From the NCBI GenBank assembly GCA_037447655.1, contig JBBHKE010000165.1, positions 146,001 through 210,000 of the forward strand: a DNA stretch of 64,000 nt, in the 5' to 3' direction. Positions 1-12,421 of this stretch are shown one piece after another. How positions within the stretch are numbered: the stretch's first letter is position 1; every line of letters begins with the position of its first letter. The translations under genes and the position numbers were made by a program. The notes beneath the pieces are model-generated. The model was given only the letters and a program-made list of their open reading frames with translations. It ran no database searches and was not told where the DNA came from. This DNA is from Zygnema cylindricum. Taxonomy: Eukaryota; Streptophyta; Zygnematophyceae; Zygnematales; Zygnemataceae.

Positions 1-346
1 CCACACAAATTTTCCTCCAGCAATCCAAGAATGAAACAATTGAATTAGGCAAACGGTAAGTCACATTCGTGGTCAACTGTGCTGTCTGACCCAGAGATAT
101 GTATTGGTAGCTATGGACTGTCATCTTGAGCGTCTATAAGTGAATGGATTTTCCATATGTCAGGTCATTGTTACCGAAATGCATTACGCGTATTACTGAT
201 GTGAGACGCATCTAGGACATTTTCCTTGGCGGTCAACCGGCTGTTTCGTTCGTATGTATATTACAGGCCTTCTCACATCTAGAACTTTTTTCTTGTTAGG
301 GCCTTCAAAATGACTGTTGGCTGTCATATTTGTGTGCACAATTCAG

Positions 347-3300
347 GCCCTTAGCAGTGGTTCGGCGGTTGCGTCAGCAAGGAAGCTAAGTGAAGGTATC
401 ATTCTACTGGAAAGACAGCTGCGATCAGAAGTTGTATTGAGACATGATGAGCTTCTTCAACAGCTGAGCAGCCTGAGGGATACAGAGGCGGCTCTGTCTG
501 TTGTGAGAGCCTGTGTGGACTCTCTTCAAGCATCTGTTCAGGTGGGATATGTTTGGACTGTCTGGGATTCTCTCGGAGTTTCTCCGACTTTCTCAGATTT
601 GTACCTTTAGTATTGGAAGGGCTAACATCAGTACAATTGCTTGATTTGTTGATACAAGCTTTTTCCTGTCGATGTGGAGCGCAGACTAAAATGCTATGTT
701 TGAATACTCTAGTTGAAAGGAGGTGAAGTTGCGGCACATGAAAAAATTTATGACATACTTAATTTTAATTCCTAATGAGTGATCTGGTTGCGCTTGCATA
801 TGCGACCAGGAATATTTTTCATATCAAGCAAATTGGAGTCAGATTTCTCCATCACTTAATGTACCCCAAAAGAATTCATAAATGTCATCAAGGCTGATAA
901 AACCTTCGTGTCTTTGTGCTCCATTGTTCGGCCTTAGAATCAATCACATTGCCTGGCACTGGAAAATATGAATTTATCTATTCTTTCTTTAGGACAAATT
1001 GAGAGGATCGTGTATTCAAATCAGAGGCATTCTACATAATGGTTGTTTTCTGTAGCATCTTTAAGTATTTACTGTCATTCAACTCCATATAAGTGCAGCG
1101 TCAAAAAGATGGGATTGGTTCGTCATGCATCCCTTAGTTCTGCCATATGATCTGGATCTAGAAAACCCACTTGTTAGAAGAGACACATTATGCTCATATT
1201 TGAACTTGATCTTCACAAATTGTGTTTGCCAGCCTATTCTCACTGATAAGCAGGATATAGCTTCTGGTGAACTTAGGTGAACAGTTTATTGAGAGTATTC
1301 ATTTTCATGTGATACTTCCATGAGTGCCTGTATTAGATAATACTTTTTACCAATTTACAGTATCACACAAAGTGACGTTTCATGTTAGTGTATGCATCCA
1401 CAACATGCCATGAATCCAACTACGATCCAATTGCACCTTTTCCTGCTGTAGACAGTGCTATTTTTTTCTGTTCCATCGACAGGCTTAAAAACGTCAAGGT
1501 TGCATTTGATCGGCCAGGCCTGTGAGAAATGCCACTCATGTTTTCTAACATCGTTGTTGCGTATGTGAAGGATGGCATAAATCGGTTCAGAGTGTACGGT
1601 CCGAAATTGCTGAACCGTATAAGCAAATCAAATTGAAGACTCGCCAACTCGCTGGATTACATGATTCAATGGAGGTTTTGCGGTCGGTTGTAAAAATTTT
1701 AAAGCAGGTTCGTCAATTTCACAATGATATTTGGCACGCTCTTGCTGTCATTGTCAAATTGTGACAGGATTAAACATCTTTTGTTTTCAAAGTTGGATTT
1801 TGTCATTAAACTATATCAAAGCTTTTGTCAGCCATTTTGCTAGACTGTATGCATGTCTATGCCTGGACGATTCTTTGTTGAACATTCTTTTGTTCTAAGA
1901 AACAAGATAAGTTTCTGTGCATCAATCCTCATGTTGCAACATGATCTTTGAAACGAAGTCAATTTTTCCTCTTCAAGGTGTAAGAAATGCCAGTCTTCCA
2001 ACTCTCCCCTTGTCTTTTTTTTTTCCTTCTTTTTTTGTCCCTGGAGTATAGATTAAGCGGTTGAAAGACCACATGGCACCTGGAACCCAGAAAGTGGAAC
2101 TTGCTAAGGCAGCTCAGCTGTACAGTGAAATTGAAACTTTGCGAAAAGAAGGGGATTTGGAGGGTGTGGACGTTGTGGAGGCAGAAATTGGTTGGCTTGG
2201 GGAGGTAGGACAGCAGATTCGATCAGAAGCCATGAAAAGCTTGGAGCAAGGAATGGAATCTCTCAACCAGGCAGAAGTTGGAAGTGTTCTTCAGGTAAGA
2301 GAAGGACCTCACTGAAAACTAAACCATTGTATCGTTATTAGCGTCAATGTCACTATACCAGTGTCCCTAAATTTTACCCCTCAAACCTGAATTAGTGTCA
2401 ATGATAGTTATTATTTTTTTCTTAATGCCAATTCTTTAAATGGTTCAGAACCAGCCACGCCATTTGGAACTGAATTATATTCAATAACACTAATATAAAC
2501 CCCACGCTAGTAATTTTTTGATGCTGATAACAATGCATGGTACAGTGCGGGTTTTGTTGGTTTTTTTACCTTGAGGAGTCCAATATCAAGCCACAAAATA
2601 TTATGAATAATGTTTTGAATCCAGTTCGGTCCACATTTTCGAATCAAGCGTGGTCCCATTAACTCAGAAATTCATCAAACAAAACCTATCATTTTTTGCT
2701 TAAAAAGGATGACACGGGCTTAATCTGGGATACTGTGTTATAGAGTTAAGATGGTATGGTGTAATACATGATTCAACATCTCCTGAAGATATATATGGAG
2801 TTAATTTTAGAAAAAGGTAATGCACTTTAGTTGTTTATTTTACCTATGATATTTGAATTTTGGAAGATTAAGGAGATGGAGTCACCAATTAATGGGACTG
2901 CGGCTGTTAAGAATATGAGAGGATTGGGAATTTGGTGTTTTTTTTTTCTGGATTTCTTATGATATCTGGTTTGATTTCATAGATTCATGCTTTGCTGTTC
3001 ACACTGGCGCTTATGGCTTGTCAATTATTAAGGCCCCCTTAGCTGTTGGAGCCTGATGTGATTTTTTCCAATGTACACTGTTTGCCGTAATTAGCAAGGA
3101 TCAAACTGAATTCTCTTAGACCTGCACTCAAGTTAGCATGGACCAGACTTATTAAGAACCCGAAAGTGTGTGAACAAAGTGTCCCCGCCCCCACCCATTT
3201 TTGCTTATGAACTGGTATGAGTAAGTGCCGTTTTTCATTTCAACCATTTGTCTGTCCAGACGAATAACGTGAGTGGTGAAAAATTATAAGCACTCAACAG

Positions 3301-6300
3301 AGGAGGAAAGCTTATTTTCTGTTGTCTTTTGTCTTTTGTTATCTTATGTCTTTTGCAGGTGTATTTCAATATGGGAGAGCTGCGTGGCACAGTGGAGGTG
3401 TTGCTCAACCGGTATAAAGTCCAGGCAACCAAAGCAGTGGGTTCTGCACTGGATATGAAGGTAGCCTTTGCCTCCCTGTCCCTCATCATTACTTGTCTCC
3501 CTACTTTGGATTATATAGAGGCGTCTTATTGTATGGCTGATTGCTGAAGGTATCCGTGCATCCACTGTTGCTCTTAATGTATCATTAATTTCTATAGACC
3601 TTTCCAAAGGATAGTTGACCACTAGAATCTCCCTCTACACATAAAGCACATCCATTATCAATCAAAGCATATTTGCTTAGTCTCTCGCATACCTTTTCTC
3701 AACACTATCTACGTTTATACGTTACTCTCACATTTCTTTTTTCCTATTTTTCCAAGTTTCTGCGTTCTTCTTGTGTACCTTTTCTTCAAACTTGTCCAAA
3801 TTTACCTAAATGTATCTAAATTTATACGTTCTGATCTATTTCACATATGGGTTTTTTTCAGGCTATCTCAGCCTCCATGAGTTCAGGGACAATTGGGGGT
3901 CCTGGAGGAGTCTCGCGGAGTGGAACTCCTGCCCTTGGATCAGGACCGCGTGCTCGTGATGCCCTCTGGCAAAGACTTCACACTTGTATGGATTCTTTGC
4001 ATGGCATTTTGATGGCCACGTGGCACCTCCAGAGAGTTTTGGCAAAGAAGAGGGACCCAATTTCCCATGTTGTCTTTCTCGACGAAGTTGTGCAGGTAAC
4101 GGTAATGAATTTCTTCCAGACATTGTTTTTTTTTCTACACTTGAAATGGAAAAACGGGTTTAATCTGGTTTGCAGAATATTCGCAATTGATTGGAGAAAT
4201 TTTGTATTTATTGCAGAAAGTTTTAATAATTAATTGCAGAATTTCTGTACTGCAATGTGGTAGGTCTATTGTAATGACCGTGTCTGATTTTTCCTTTTGC
4301 AGAAGGATATAAAGTTATAAACAATAATATATCTCAAAGTACAAAGTTGTGTTATTAACACTAATTGCATGTGGATAGCATTTTTCCGGATTTCCACGTC
4401 AACTCACCCAAAATTAATGAACTAAATCTGCTTTAAAGTCTTACTGTTTTCTTTATTTAATTGTGATGCTTGGTGTAGACTGCCCACTGCTATGAGTGTA
4501 GAGGAGTTGTTAGTATTGAAGAGAAATCGGTATTAATTATGCTAATTTAGTGCTGAGTAACGTGGGCGATTGTGATCCACTTCTTTAAATAGTATTATTA
4601 ACGCTATTTTATTATTTTTGGCCCAAAAAAATTGCGACCCGTAGTTCTGTTATTAACACTACTAGCAATATTTTTCTCAAGCTTTTCGAAAGGATGGTGG
4701 GTTGGACCTGTCAGTCAGGGGAACACATGCTGACTGAAAAGGTATGGGACTCACTTGTTCGAGCGTTTACGAGTCAGTTGAAAGCTGCATTTACTGCAAG
4801 TAGTTTTGTCAAGGAAACTTTCGTTAGTGGATATCCTAAGCTTCTTGGAGCAGTGGAGGGTTTACTGGAGAGACTGGGACGTGACACAGAAGTGAAAGGA
4901 GTTCAACCGGCTGTGAAACCAGAGGATTGGATGCAACTTATTGCAGCTCTTGAGCCTTTCCAGGTAAGGTTTTGGTCCTTCTGTTCTTGTTTATTTCTTT
5001 TATCATAGCTGAAAGGAGTGGAAATGTGCACAACGTAAGTCAAATCAGAGCCGATTTTTGCATGAAGCTCTTGGGGTCAAACTATACATACGTTTGAGAT
5101 GGGGTTCTTTTAAGCCTGTTTTCTCAGTAGATTTTGTTAAGTTTGTTTAGCAACCCCTTGCCTGGTTTTAGTCTATTCCATGCAATTTTTTTATCTTAAT
5201 AACATTTGCAATATTCGTTTGTACCACACCTCTACTTTTGAACCCCACAAAAAGAAGTATTTGGTAGTATTCCAAATTTTGTTGTATGTTCTGGGGACTG
5301 GGAAGTTGTGGGGAAGTTGTTTTACTTGAAAATTGGACCACTAAAGTTTGGGTTCTTGTGGTTTTTGGGCGATCTTGAAAAAATTCCAGTCTGCCTATTT
5401 GGGCCAATCCCTGACGCGTATGACAGAGTTGGTCAATGGGCTTCTGCCAGCCGGCTCTCGTGGACCCATTCCACCAGTAGAATCTGTCAGTCGATTTGTT
5501 GCGAGATTACAGGATGAAGTTGAGGCCGTAAAAAGTAATACACGACTAACACTACTCGTCCTGAAAGGTGTTGGAAAAGCTCTGCAATTATTGGCTGAGA
5601 GGGCTGAATATCAGGTGGGTTTTTAAAGATCGTTGTTAACCCTTTAAAACCCAAAGTTCCTGAAATCTCACAGAAGTTAGAAACATTGGAGGAATCTCAA
5701 CGCTGGATTGGCCAACAGTCAACCTTGTATCACGATCATAGTTAGGGAATTATTAGCGTAGAAGTGGATTTTTTAGTGTCAAAAAATCCACTAAAGCTTG
5801 ATGATTTAGCTCATTGTAGGCCACTATTCTAATTGATGTTATTAACACTTTTTTATGAGATCCTGTGAAAAAAATGATCGAATTACTGTTGTTACTCTCA
5901 GCGTTCAGAGTACTTAGAAAAGCTGTTGTTCAACCCTTTTTGCATCCGTCATCCGTTTCTTGTACTTGTTTAGTATTTTGTAATTTTTAACTGTTAATGT
6001 TCATGTTGTTTGTTGTTTGGACATAGCTGCTATTTTGCCACAGTTGCTTCTGCTTGTGGTAGACTTAGGAAGCTTGTGGCTAAACTGTCTGGTTTTTAGT
6101 AATATTACTTATTCTCAATGTTTTGTCGACTGTTTCTGTTTTTGTTAACTGTTTTTTGTAATTTATGTCTGCAGGTGAACTTGAGCCCGGATGCGAGACA
6201 AGTGGTAGGACCAGCAACTGCTGCAGAGCAACGAAATGCAGCTCTTTGCGTGTTTTTACAGGAATTGCATGTTCGGATGGTGATAATGATAGTAATTTTA

Positions 6301-9300
6301 CCACCTGGTGGAGAGGAAGTTCTTGAGAGTGGTCTTAATGCAATTCATTCTGTGGCATCAAATACCATCACACCCCTTTTTAAGGTGAGAACCTTTTTTT
6401 TATCCTTTTCTCTTCCTTCCCTCTCTTCCTCCCCCCCGGCACACCTACCTTTTTATTTTCTTTGTGAATAGGATGTGTGAAATCTGAGAAGGAAAGTGAG
6501 TGACGATGGAAAGAAAGCATGGAATATGGGTTGTAGTGTCATAAAGAGAAAGAGAATGCCAGAGAAAGAGAACGAAACAAAAAAGGAGAAGAAAAAACGG
6601 CAATGCCAGATGAAGTGACAGGTTTTGTAAATTGTTGTTATTGATGAGGTTTAATCACTTCCTAATCTTCATGACTCGTTATCAAAATTTGTTTGTATCG
6701 CATAGCTATTCTGTCTTTCCTCATTCCTGTCTCTTGCATTTCTTGTCTGATTGGCATTTCCAGTGTCCAAATTCGTCCATTTCACAATAATCTCTTGTAT
6801 GTTCCGTGTATTTTCTGTTCTTTCAGATCTGTTATCACTTATCTTGATTATTTTTTGTACGTCTGGATTTTCTTTCCTCTCTTCTCCGGCCTACATGTGT
6901 TCCACTTTGACTTTTTTATCCCTCTTTATGTCTAAATTTTGCTTTCACACTCTGCATAACTTCTCATTTCTTCCATTATCTTTGTTATCGCATATGTTGT
7001 TGTTTTCCTTTTAGTTTTTCTCACTTTTACAGGCAGATTTATCCCTGAACTCCACCTAAATTGCCAATCTTTTTTTTCCCATTTTTTGGTATATTGTTTG
7101 CAGGCCATGGTAGAACGAATTGAATCCTGTCTCCTTCTTATGCATGAGGAAAACTTTGGTAGTGTGGAGTCTGACATTGGTGGGAGTTCTTCAAAATATT
7201 TGGAGGAGAGCGTTAAGGCCATGGCGCATTTCCGTTCTGAGTTTCTTTCCAAACTTGTTCCAAGCTTGCCCCAAAACTCTCCTCCAGGAGAAGAACCTAT
7301 TTGCCTTGGCCTCACAAGAAGGTAATTGTCCTCTTTTCAAAAATTCGAGCTCACTTCAACATTCACGCCCCCACATTTTTATAAGATTCACGGTTTTCAT
7401 GGACATTTGCTAGTCTATTTGTCTCTTTATGTTCAGGAAGCTGTCACTGAAACTCACATTCTGTTCATACGGTATGCTTTTGATAAAAATCAGCTTTATT
7501 TGTTACTTTGTTTTGTTGTTATGAGCCCCTAAATATATAGCTTAAAATGGGTTTTCCATGTGATTGTAACTTAAAGAAAAGAATTGGAAATAGCTAGACG
7601 CAGCCTAAATCGTGGACTGTATTGAAAGGTGCAGAAATTGAGTGCATATTGTACGTTTTTAATTCAGATCGTCATAAGTCAAATTCAATATGATAGGGTT
7701 AAATAACCACAAAGATAAGAATAGCAATGTGGCAACTATGGTTAAGCTAGAATAGCTAGTATATGGTCACCAAAATTTAGGACAGAAAGATGACATCCTG
7801 GGTTTGCAATTTCTTTTGCTTTGTATTGTTCATCAGAATCTTCTTTATATATATGTATGAATATTTTTTTCTGCCAAACATGTCAGAGAAGTTGAACATT
7901 TGTAGTCGCTTCCAAGCTCTCTCCTTTGGGCGTATGCAGGTTTTATATCATCCATAATTGGTATCGATTGAAAAAGTTTGTTCCTAGATATGAGATTTTG
8001 AAACTTCAATTTTCAGAACAGAGATTATCAAGGGTTTGGGGGAACTTAAAAACGTTCAGTAGGATTGGATCAGATTTAAGCTGACCTAGCTAGAGTGAAT
8101 TACTCAAATTTTTGTCAAAAATATATAATAAAGCTCGGATTCTGTCTTTGGTAAACTTCATTGTTAAACCTCAAATTGAACGTGTAAGTTTGTCAGCCGT
8201 GGGAGAAGATATATCCTTCATGAATTTGTCATTTTGTGATGAACATAAATTTGTCTTTTTATGAACATATATATTTGTCTTTTATGATGAACATAAATTT
8301 GTCTTTTGCCATGAACACAAACTCGTGTTTTTGTGTTGAACATAAATTTGTCTTTTCCTGCAGAATGGCGTCGAGAGTGCTGCTGTTCTTTGTGCGACAT
8401 GTGGCGCTAATCCGTCCTCTTTCCGAAGCCGGAAAACTGAGAATTGCTCGAGATATGGGGGAACTCGAATTTTCTGTCGGTCAATATTTTTTCCCCGTGG
8501 AACAACTTGGGGCTCCTTATCGGGCTTTACGAGCCTTTCGACCTCTCCTTTTCCTCGATACAGCACAAATTCCATCCAGTTCCCTTTTGCAGGTATGTTA
8601 TGTATTTGAAAGTGTGTTTTTTAGGATTTTGTGTTGTCTTTGTGACTACAGATTCTTTCTCTTTTCCTTATTCTTTAGCTTTTTTTGTTTGGGGATCATG
8701 TTGATGCTATGGTCTGTTGTGAGTATGTCGATTTGCTGTATCAGTTTCGTTTTCGTGACTTCAGTTTTTTTTTGCTTTTGCTTTTGCTTTTTTTTCTTTT
8801 CTTTTTTGGGATGTGGTAAAATGTTCTGTTGTGACAATGTCGATGGCCATTTTTTTTATACTATTTATTATTATTCTTATTGTAATTATTATCCTTTTCA
8901 TATATATTAGTGGTGCATATCGCACTGGATAAAATATCCAATGTGCCGATTCATTTTTTCAACCGATGCTTAGGAAAAACCCGATTTAATCAAACAAATC
9001 AAAAAAACCGGACATGCTGATATTGTGTGCCGATGCGATCCCAGACGGTACATACCTGATGTACCGTGTCCCGACGCGATACCGATACGCTGATACCATT
9101 TTTTTTAGGAGGCAAAGGGGGAGGGAGGGAGGTAGAGAGGGAGGGAGGGGAGGGAGAGAAAGAAGAGGGGGAAAGCTGGTCATTTCTGCCTCCCTCCCTC
9201 TCCCTCTCTTTCCTCCCTCTCTCCCTCCCTCTCTCCCTCCTCTCCCCCTCCGTCCCTCTCTCCCCCCGTCCCTCCCCATAATCCTAAACACTAAACCTAA

Positions 9301-10496
9301 AGATTTAAAGCCTGAACCCGAGGGAGAGGAGGGGGGAGGAGGGAGAGGGCCTCTCCCCTTCTCTCCCCCCCTCTCTCCTTAAGCCTAAAGCCTAAACCCT
9401 GAACCTAAAGCTTTAAACCCTAAACTCGAGGGGGGGGAGAGCTGATCTCCCTCCTCTCTCTCTCTCCCGCTCTCTCCTCTCTCCTTTCCCTCTCCTGTCC
9501 CCCTCTCCCTCTCCCTCCTCTTCCTATCTCCCTCCTCCCTCCTCCCTCCTTCCCCTTGGGTTAAGAGTTTAAAGCTTTAAGTTTAAGGTTTCGGGCTGGA
9601 GGTTTGAGGGTTTTTACCTTTGTCCGTATGCATTGGGATGATTTCCCGATGTAAATCGGCTACAGATCGGTACATTGGTGTCGTATCGGCACACAGCATT
9701 GCGGAAATTGAAAATATATCATTGGTACATTGCATGGATAATCGGTACCAGCTCTAATGCATGTAAAAACGGGTGAAATTATCGTTCTTTTTTGATGCGT
9801 CGCAGGTTTTTATGATAGATTTTGTGCTGAATCTGATTGTGGTTGCTTTTTTTTTGAATCTTCCATTCCAGTCAGTGACATCTTAGTGTTTAACGATAAT
9901 TTTATGTTACTTTTTTAGTCTTAATCTCTCTGCGTTTTCGTGGTGAGCTTTTCAATTTCTTTTGTGACAAGCTGAATTTTCACCTTTAAAATCCTTGGAG
10001 AAAACCCCCAAAACATTTGAAAAACTTTAAAAAAATGCAAATTTCAGACTTCCATCTGATTTTGCGTTTTATGAATCCTAGGACATTCCCCCAAATGTAA
10101 TGAACCATCCTAAATCCTAAATAAGAAACCTGACATAATAAACTGCTAAAACCCAAAAAAAAAACAGTCGTAATAATAATAAGTATATCTAATTCGTCGT
10201 TCTGTGAATTACAGGACATTCCCCCGAGTGCAATTATCCATCACTTGTTCTCACGATCTCCTCCGGATCTAGAATCTCCGATGAAAAGAAATCAACTCAC
10301 TCCAGCTCGATATTCTCTGTGGCTCGATCGACATTCAGAGGAAGATGCCTGGAAAGAGGTAAAAGGTAGTTTAGACGGTTACGCTCATAAAATTAGAGCT
10401 CGTGGCGATAAAGAATTTTCTCCGATGTATCCTCTCATGCTTCAATTAGGACAGTCGTTGATAGAAAACACGTTGCAATTTCAGAAAGGGGGATGA
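347..10496 (+). CDS. COG5: Conserved oligomeric Golgi complex subunit 5 (5'-partial, 11 exons seen)
   Basis: COG5 is a subunit of lobe B of the COG tether, which captures recycling vesicles at the Golgi. Exons, all with GT-AG borders: 347-541, 1591-1707, 2052-2294, 3359-3460, 3862-4095, 4715-4963, 5390-5614, 6175-6384, 7104-7321, 8364-8592, 10215-10496. They total 2304 nt and read through as 767 codons plus TGA; all introns are phase 0 except the one after 7321 (phase 2). Recognisable plant COG5 blocks are ALSSGSAVASA, MESLNQAEVGSVLQ, ALWQRLHTCMDSL, WHLQRVLAKKRDP, FTASSFVKE, RLTLLVL, FPVEQLGAPYRALRAFRP and the C-terminal ARGDKEFSPMYPLMLQ. The N-terminal tens of residues and the start codon lie upstream of the window. 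The acceptor before 4715 could instead be used at 4718. The reading frame is intact, so the gene is probably functional. Identification rests on remembered family sequence. Confidence 0.93.
8230..8363 (+). repeat. Short tandem repeat forming the 3' splice region of COG5 intron 9
   Basis: Four to five degenerate copies of a unit around 25-30 bp, each containing ATAAATTTGTCTTTT after a GAACA motif, lie back to back. The last copy runs straight into CCTGCAG, the acceptor of the exon at 8364. The repeat supplies the polypyrimidine tract. Confidence 0.7.
8908..9756. mobile_element. Candidate hAT-like non-autonomous element in COG5 intron 10
   Basis: The segment starts TAGTGGTGCATATCG and ends with the inverse of TAGAGCTGGTACCGAT, which resembles hAT-type termini. 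Both ends are rich in CGATAC/GTACCGA motifs. The middle (about 9110-9570) is purine-rich then pyrimidine-rich and includes degenerate CCTAAACCCT telomere-like runs. There is no transposase and no clean 8-bp target duplication (ATATATAT against ATGCATGT), so the family assignment is an inference. Confidence 0.4.
9108..9570. repeat. GA/CT low-complexity tract with degenerate telomere-like repeats
   Basis: GGGAGG-type purine runs switch to CTCCCTCC-type pyrimidine runs, separated by blocks such as CCTAAACACTAAACCTAAAG and CTTTAAACCCTAAACT. The latter resemble the plant telomere repeat CCCTAAA but are irregular. Reading frames across this tract are artefacts. Confidence 0.8.
10082..10125 (+). pseudogene. 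Partial duplicate of the last COG5 exon start
   Basis: The sequence TAG/GACATTCCCCCAAATG is followed by TGAACCATCC. It copies the acceptor and first codons of the true last exon at 10215 (CAG/GACATTCCCCCGAGTG). It lies 133 bp upstream in the same orientation. Reading from this acceptor gives DIPPNV and then a stop within 13 codons, so use of it would truncate the protein. Confidence 0.6.
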
Positions 10497-11340
10497 TTTA
10501 GAGTCTGTGGAGTCGTATGGATTTTTGTATTAGATATTTTTGTAATCGTGTTGACTTTTGTAGACATGTTGACTTCTGTAGACAAAAAGACATTTGTAGT
10601 CAACATTAGTGTTATGATTGGGGTTAGGAAGGGAGTTCGTTTTGATGTTGGTGAGGATATTTTTTCCTTTCCGGGATCGTTTTTCGCTAATCGTTTGGGA
10701 ATTTAAATGGTATTTTCTCGCTTTTATTTAGGATGGTTAGTCTCCTTGTCTGTACAAGGAAATTGAAGTAGTCGTGGTTTGATCTCTCCTTTTTCGTTCA
10801 ACTTTATTATATTTAAAGGTTATTTGAAGGCAACATCCTTCAAAACTTTTGAGAGTTCAACAGGGAGCTGTTCGGTTGACTTGGGATATAAGTTTTTTTG
10901 GCATGTGGGAAAGTGGTAGTCACATTTCTATGAGTACAAGTTAAAAACTATAATAAGAAGTTGGTTTGACAACTCGAGAAAGGGTTTATTGCCTTTCTAA
11001 AAGTCACAAGAAATATAAAAGAGTCGTTAAAGTCAACAAGAAGTCGGGCTCCTCGATACTTGGACAATCAAACAACCAACCGGAAGAGGCAAAGCTGTTT
11101 CTCTTCTCATCCTATGACTTCCGTTTTGAGGAGTTCAAATTATACAACGGAACAACCAATGAAACGGAACAACCTTCAAGATAACCGGACCTATTATTGA
11201 GTTTTCAAACATGAATAGGAGGACAATCGGTGAAAAGGGGACGGGAGTCGCAACTGTCCGTGTGATGGTTATTTATCGTGTTGTGCATCAGATTGAATTA
11301 AAAAACGTGATGGTAAACTATCTGAGTCCAGGGATACAAA
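10497..11340. other. COG5 3' UTR and intergenic DNA
   Basis: The first few hundred bases after the COG5 stop are presumably 3' UTR; they include short repeats such as GTAGACATGTTGACTTCTGTAGAC around 10560. No polyadenylation site can be fixed. A 72-codon frame at 10966-11184 shows no recognisable domain and is not called as a gene. Confidence 0.5.
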
Positions 11341-11558
11341 TGGGTGGCATGGCCAAAACTGGAAAACTACATTGCCGATAACCGATATGTCACTTTTTTA
11401 GACCAACCAATAATCGATATACTAGATCAATATACCGGTGAAGGAATTATCGCGATATATTTCTGATATATCGCAATGAATCAAAAATGAATATCGGGCC
11501 AATAGCTATCGACGATAACTCTGTACTTTGGATAAAAAATACCCGATACACAACACTA
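11341..11558 (-). mobile_element. MITE-like element sharing a terminus with the one at 19756
   Basis: Read on the minus strand it begins TAGTGTTGTGTATCGG at 11558, the same 16-nt terminus found on the plus strand at 19756. Its body is dense in TATCG/CGATA motifs and the other end is near TGGGTGGCATGG at 11341. It has no coding capacity. The hAT-like label is an inference from the TAG-type terminus. Confidence 0.4.
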
Positions 11559-11859
11559 CTTATTTGTCCATTCGCTAGAGGACAAACAAATGAAGGGGAC
11601 AGGTAGTTTTAAGATACGAGCGAGACAACTTTTTTCAAATGTACATTTGAAAGTTTTTTGTCAACATGACCGACACCTTAAATTAATAATGGTGGCCGAG
11701 AAGAGGATGAAATTTGAATTATTCATATAAACTTGAAGTTTTACCTAAACTGCAAGAAATCCTACCGTTTGATATATGAAACAATAAGATTGCTACTGTT
11801 TACTATTTTTTTTTTTGAAAAAGTTGTTAAATGGCAAAACAAGTGTTTGACTCTCACTA

Positions 11860-12404
11860 GCTGTTAGAAATATAGTCTTTGATAGAAGCTAATTTTCTGA
11901 CATTGTTTTTAATATCGAAATTCTGAATTCTGTTTTATAGGATTTCGGTATTTAGAATTCTGTAGTCTGTCCTAGTATCTAGGATTGCTATAATTCAGTC
12001 TTTCTGTGTTCTACAGTCAACAGGTTTCTACGTGATAAGATTCTGGTCAAGATCTGTTTATAAATCTTGACCGTGGCTCTTGGCCAAAAGGTCAAGTGTC
12101 TCTTCAGAATAGGAAAGTACACCTAGTTCTCGAGAGGTCACTCTCGAGATATTTTCTCTATTTAGCTTTTCCTTTCTTCTTGTTTTGTATCAGTTTTAAT
12201 TTTATAAAAGACAAAACTTTTCTGTCCCCTTTCCTTCCACTCTATTTGTCATCATGAATTCATCTCTAATAGTTATATTCTATATAATATATGTATTTAC
12301 TTGAAAATCCTCAGCATGAGTTGTTACATTAAATGAATTCTTCTCACTACGTTCTTTTCCATTGTGAGAAAGTAAAGGTAAAATAATGAATCTAAGTCAG
12401 TATC
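11860..12404. other. Intergenic stretch, possible old solo LTR
   Basis: From TGTTAGAAATATAG at 11863 the sequence has an LTR-like look, with a TATAAAAG box near 12202 and a TTGACC inverted pair near 12050-12090. No matching second copy, CA end or target duplication was found. I see no gene in it. Confidence 0.25.
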
Positions 12405-12421
12405 ATGCGTGCATTTTGCAG

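Noticed and set aside
1-55. Possible upstream COG5 exon ending at GTAAGT (56)
   Set aside because: The donor looks good, but its reading phase does not join the exon at 347 without a stop, and the encoded residues do not look like COG5. The true upstream exon is probably outside the window.
8986-9382. Gly/Arg- and Pro/Ser-rich frames
   Set aside because: They lie in the GA/CT tract of a COG5 intron and have no domain.
10966-11184. 72-codon frame downstream of COG5
   Set aside because: No ATG context, domain or splice evidence; it is between COG5 and a MITE-like element.
11863-12260. Solo LTR starting TGTTAGAAATATAG
   Set aside because: No matching LTR, no convincing CA end and no target duplication were found in the window.
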